NCBI GenBank assembly: GCA_964358485.1
Contig: CAYHPY010000134.1
Span: 1 to 8,623 of the forward strand
Reading direction: 5' to 3'
Origin: CAYHPY01 sp964358485
Lineage (GTDB): Bacteria > Elusimicrobiota > Elusimicrobia > UBA1565 > UBA9628
DNA: 8,623 nucleotides
Shown: positions 7,042 through 8,623 of the stretch, one piece after another
Layout: each line of letters begins with the position of its first letter
Position numbering within the stretch: position 1 is the stretch's first letter
The notes under the pieces: generated by a model
The model's database searches: none
What the model was told of the DNA's origin: nothing
What the model saw: the letters and a program-made list of their open reading frames with translations, nothing else
Made by a program: the position numbers and the translations under genes

Positions 7042-8003
7042 TGAACAGATCGACGAAGCTCGGCGTCCTGGCGATTCTCTTGGCCGTGGCCCCCGCCGCC
7101 CGGGCCGCCCAGATCAACGCCGACGCCGGCACCTCCGGCGCGTCTTTCCTCAAGCTCGGGGCGGGCGCCCGGGCCGGAGCCATGGCCGACGCCAACGCCG
7201 CCCTGGCCGACGACGTCTACGCCCTGTACTACAACCCCGCGGGCCTGACCCAGCTGACCGGCCCGCAGATCGCCGGCGCGCACACGGCCCTTTTCGGCGG
7301 GATGAATTACGAGGTCTTCCAGTTCGCCTATCCCTTCGGGCGGGAGAAGGAATACTCCCGCCATGTCCTGGGGGTCGGCGTCTACTACCTCTCCGTCGAC
7401 GACTTGGAGCGCCGGGTCTCAGACACCACCGACGCCATCGGCCAATTCGGCGCGTCCGACGCCGCCTACGCGGCCACCTACGCCTTCGCCGTGGACCGGC
7501 GCCTGAGCCTGGGCGCCAGCGTCAAGCTCATCACCCAGGATCTGGACACCTATCACGCCAACGCCTTCGGATCCGACGCCGGGGTCCTCTACCGCTTGAA
7601 TCCGGACGGCGAGCGCCCCATGTCCGTGGCGGCCACCGTCCGCAACCTGGGATCGCGCCCGGGGTTTGCCAAGGGGGACAAGGACCCCTTGCCCCTCTCC
7701 TTCACGGCGGCCGTGGGGGGACACGTGATCAAGGACCGGCTCAAGCTCGACATTGAAATGACCAAGTACCGCGACCAGGACGCCTTCGCCGCGGTCGGCG
7801 GCGAGTTCATCCAGGCCATTCAGGAAAACATGACCGGCGCCTTGCGCGCGGGCTACACCTCCGCCCGCCGGGACGGAGAAGGCCTCAACGGGGTCACCTT
7901 GGGGGCGGGATTGGGCTTCCACAAGGCCAAGTTCGACTTCGCCTGGCTTCCCTTCGGAACCCTCGGAAACACCTTCCGCTATTCCCTCCTGGTCAAATTT
8001 TAA
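7038..8003 (+). CDS. PorV/PorQ-family outer-membrane beta-barrel protein
   Basis: This 321-residue protein begins with a signal peptide (basic MMNRSTK, hydrophobic LGVLAILLAVA, likely cleavage after A-R-A at residue 23). Residues 37-70 carry the family hallmark: FLKLGAGARAGAMADANAAL followed by D-D-V-Y-A-L-Y-Y-N-P-A-G-L. The remainder alternates in the manner of beta-strands and ends in SLLVKF, with the terminal phenylalanine typical of barrels inserted in the outer membrane. Length fits the family. PorV in type IX secretion binds the C-terminal domain of exported substrates and delivers them to the attachment complex; PorQ-like relatives have less defined roles, and I cannot tell which applies. 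No cysteines are present. The start overlaps the stop of the giant surface-protein gene, whose C-terminal domain is of the class such proteins recognise, so cargo and carrier are likely made together. The gene ends three bases before a perfect hairpin. Confidence 0.88.
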   Translation: MMNRSTKLGVLAILLAVAPAARAAQINADAGTSGASFLKLGAGARAGAMADANAALADDVYALYYNPAGLTQLTGPQIAGAHTALFGGMNYEVFQFAYPFGREKEYSRHVLGVGVYYLSVDDLERRVSDTTDAIGQFGASDAAYAATYAFAVDRRLSLGASVKLITQDLDTYHANAFGSDAGVLYRLNPDGERPMSVAATVRNLGSRPGFAKGDKDPLPLSFTAAVGGHVIKDRLKLDIEMTKYRDQDAFAAVGGEFIQAIQENMTGALRAGYTSARRDGEGLNGVTLGAGLGFHKAKFDFAWLPFGTLGNTFRYSLLVKF

Positions 8004-8006
8004 TTA

Positions 8007-8055
8007 GGGACACCCACCATTTTTACCATTCGTTGGTAAAAATGGTGGGTGTCCC
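8007..8055. repeat. Perfect 22-bp inverted repeat with 5-nt loop
   Basis: The left arm (8007-8028, beginning GGGACACCCACC and continuing ATTTTTACCA) is exactly the reverse complement of the right arm (8034-8055, TGGTAAAAAT then GGTGGGTGTCCC). The loop is TTCGT (8029-8033). It starts three bases after the PorV-like stop codon. Perfection over 22 bp is more than an ordinary terminator needs and suggests a dispersed palindrome of the REP/RAYT or MITE type. I recall GGTGGGTGTCCC-like palindromes beside IS200-like REP-associated transposases in other bacteria, but this is memory, not a search, and no transposase lies in this window. Confidence 0.9.
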
Positions 8056-8062
8056 GATTTTT
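8007..8062 (+). terminator. Probable intrinsic terminator formed by the palindrome plus T5
   Basis: On the + strand the 22-bp stem is followed by GA and then TTTTT (8058-8062), and it sits directly behind the PorV-like gene and ahead of an independent promoter. It should therefore end the operon transcript. The two-base gap before the T run and the very long stem are not ideal. On the minus strand the stem is followed by AT-rich sequence without a clear T run, so termination in that direction is less likely. Confidence 0.6.
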
Positions 8063-8075
8063 AACATGTGGAACA

Positions 8076-8104
8076 TTGACAGCCCCCGGGCGCTCTGTTA
8101 CACT
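8076..8104 (+). promoter_or_regulatory. Sigma70-type promoter placed for a leaderless transcript
   Basis: A perfect -35 box TTGACA (8076-8081) is followed after 17 nt by TACACT (8099-8104), four of six matches to TATAAT. The ATG at 8113 begins only 8 nt after the -10 box, so the usual start point falls near 8111, leaving a 5' leader of about two bases. No Shine-Dalgarno motif precedes this ATG, which agrees with leaderless translation. Confidence 0.7.
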
Positions 8105-8112
8105 TCGGTTCG

Positions 8113-8623
8113 ATGAGAATCGCGCTGGCGGGCTTTGTTCTGGCGGCGTCCGTTTCCGGGGTCCGCGCCGCCGACGAGCCTCGGGGCCAGTTGGTCAATT
8201 ACGCCGCCGCCTCCATCCCCAACCGGAACCTGAACACCGGGTCCTATGTGGAGGCCGATTACTTCTACCGCTTGTCCCGGTATTGGCACGTGGGCGGCTG
8301 CGCGGGGGTTCAGTATTCGACCACCAAGGTCAACGACCTCTCCAAGGGGCGCGTGGTCCTGGTCCCGGTGCTGGCCAAGGTTCGCGCGCAAATCCCGGGC
8401 CGCTATTCGGCCTACGCGGAGGCCGGCCTCGGGGTGGCGTTGGCGTCCCACAGATTGAGCGTGGACGTGGGCCGGTTCTGCGCGGATCGGGGCCTGAGAT
8501 GCGAGGAGTCCTTGGACAACGTCGTCGCGGGTTACCTGGGCGGGGGGGTGACCGGCCGGGTGGGCGACACGAAGGCGTTGGGCGTCAACATCGCCTATCT
8601 CTTCGTGGAACAGCGGGCGACGG
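8113..8623 (+). CDS. Outer-membrane beta-barrel protein, N-terminal 170 residues (3' partial)
   Basis: The ATG at 8113 opens a signal peptide (M-R-I, hydrophobic ALAGFVLAASVSG, likely cleavage after V-R-A at residue 19), which decides the start; an in-frame TGA at 8077 excludes a much longer N-terminus. The mature part shows amphipathic beta-hairpins such as YVEADYFYRLSRYWHVGGCA, VVLVPVLAKVRAQIP and RYSAYAEAGLGVALA, the pattern of small OmpW/OmpA-like barrels in which a strand facing a conserved pore-length sheet is followed by a Y-x-x-x-G-x-G strand. I cannot name the family exactly. Cysteines at 123 and 130 probably lie in one extracellular loop and could bond. It has its own promoter and lies beyond a hairpin, so it is likely a separate transcription unit from the PorV-like gene. 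The coding frame runs off the window. Confidence 0.8.
   Translation, partial: MRIALAGFVLAASVSGVRAADEPRGQLVNYAAASIPNRNLNTGSYVEADYFYRLSRYWHVGGCAGVQYSTTKVNDLSKGRVVLVPVLAKVRAQIPGRYSAYAEAGLGVALASHRLSVDVGRFCADRGLRCEESLDNVVAGYLGGGVTGRVGDTKALGVNIAYLFVEQRAT

Noticed and set aside
7013..7756. A 247-codon + strand frame overlapping the PorV-like gene
   Set aside because: The translation is an R/P/G-rich out-of-frame reading of the PorV-like gene, whose signal peptide and family motif are unmistakable in the other frame.
8063..8076. AACAT repeated with a 9-nt period just before the -35 box, as a possible operator
   Set aside because: Five bases repeated twice is too little to distinguish from chance, and there is no dyad or known regulator motif.
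1..8623. CRISPR array, tRNA/rRNA, riboswitch, phage or defence genes
   Set aside because: No regularly spaced direct repeats, structured-RNA signature or matching protein motif was found on either strand; 8004-8112 is the only non-coding gap.

Overview
The window is GC-rich, densely coding, and reads entirely on the + strand: two complete or nearly complete genes, one gene cut at the right edge, and one 109-bp gap. All three products look exported, with signal peptides or surface-protein domains, and two look like outer-membrane beta-barrels, so the host is a Gram-negative (diderm) bacterium. A PorV/PorQ-type barrel encoded next to a giant protein with a C-terminal FlgD/type IX-like sorting domain is typical of the Bacteroidota/FCB group, Elusimicrobiota and related candidate phyla. 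The high G+C and the FlgD-like rather than classic Bacteroidota tail make an Elusimicrobiota-like metagenomic lineage my best guess. This is inference, since no rRNA or marker gene is present.

Bases 1-7041 are the 3' part of a giant modular surface protein (2346 residues visible; its start lies upstream). In order it carries the end of a PPC-type domain, two beta-sandwich modules each with an EF-hand-like calcium loop, an Ig-like region, an internal FlgD-like domain, about ten more carboxypeptidase-regulatory-like modules, a poorly recognised region with an acidic linker, and a C-terminal FlgD/T9SS-type sorting domain. It has exactly 14 cysteines, falling into seven consecutive pairs.

Bases 7038-8003 encode a PorV/PorQ-family outer-membrane protein. 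Its start overlaps the stop of the giant gene (ATGA), so the two are probably translationally coupled. In type IX secretion PorV shuttles secreted substrates to the surface-attachment machinery, so the pair looks like a substrate and its outer-membrane partner.

The gap 8004-8112 holds a perfect 22-bp inverted repeat with a 5-nt loop (8007-8055), followed by a short T run. It is a candidate terminator and/or a dispersed REP/RAYT-type palindrome. Next comes a strong sigma70-like promoter (TTGACA, 17 nt, TACACT) placed so close to the next ATG that the transcript should be leaderless or nearly so. That third gene (8113 to the window end) encodes the first 170 residues of a signal-peptide-bearing outer-membrane beta-barrel protein.

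No RNA gene, transposase gene, CRISPR array or phage gene is visible. The best leads are the coupled giant-substrate/PorV pair, the perfect palindrome and the leaderless-type promoter.
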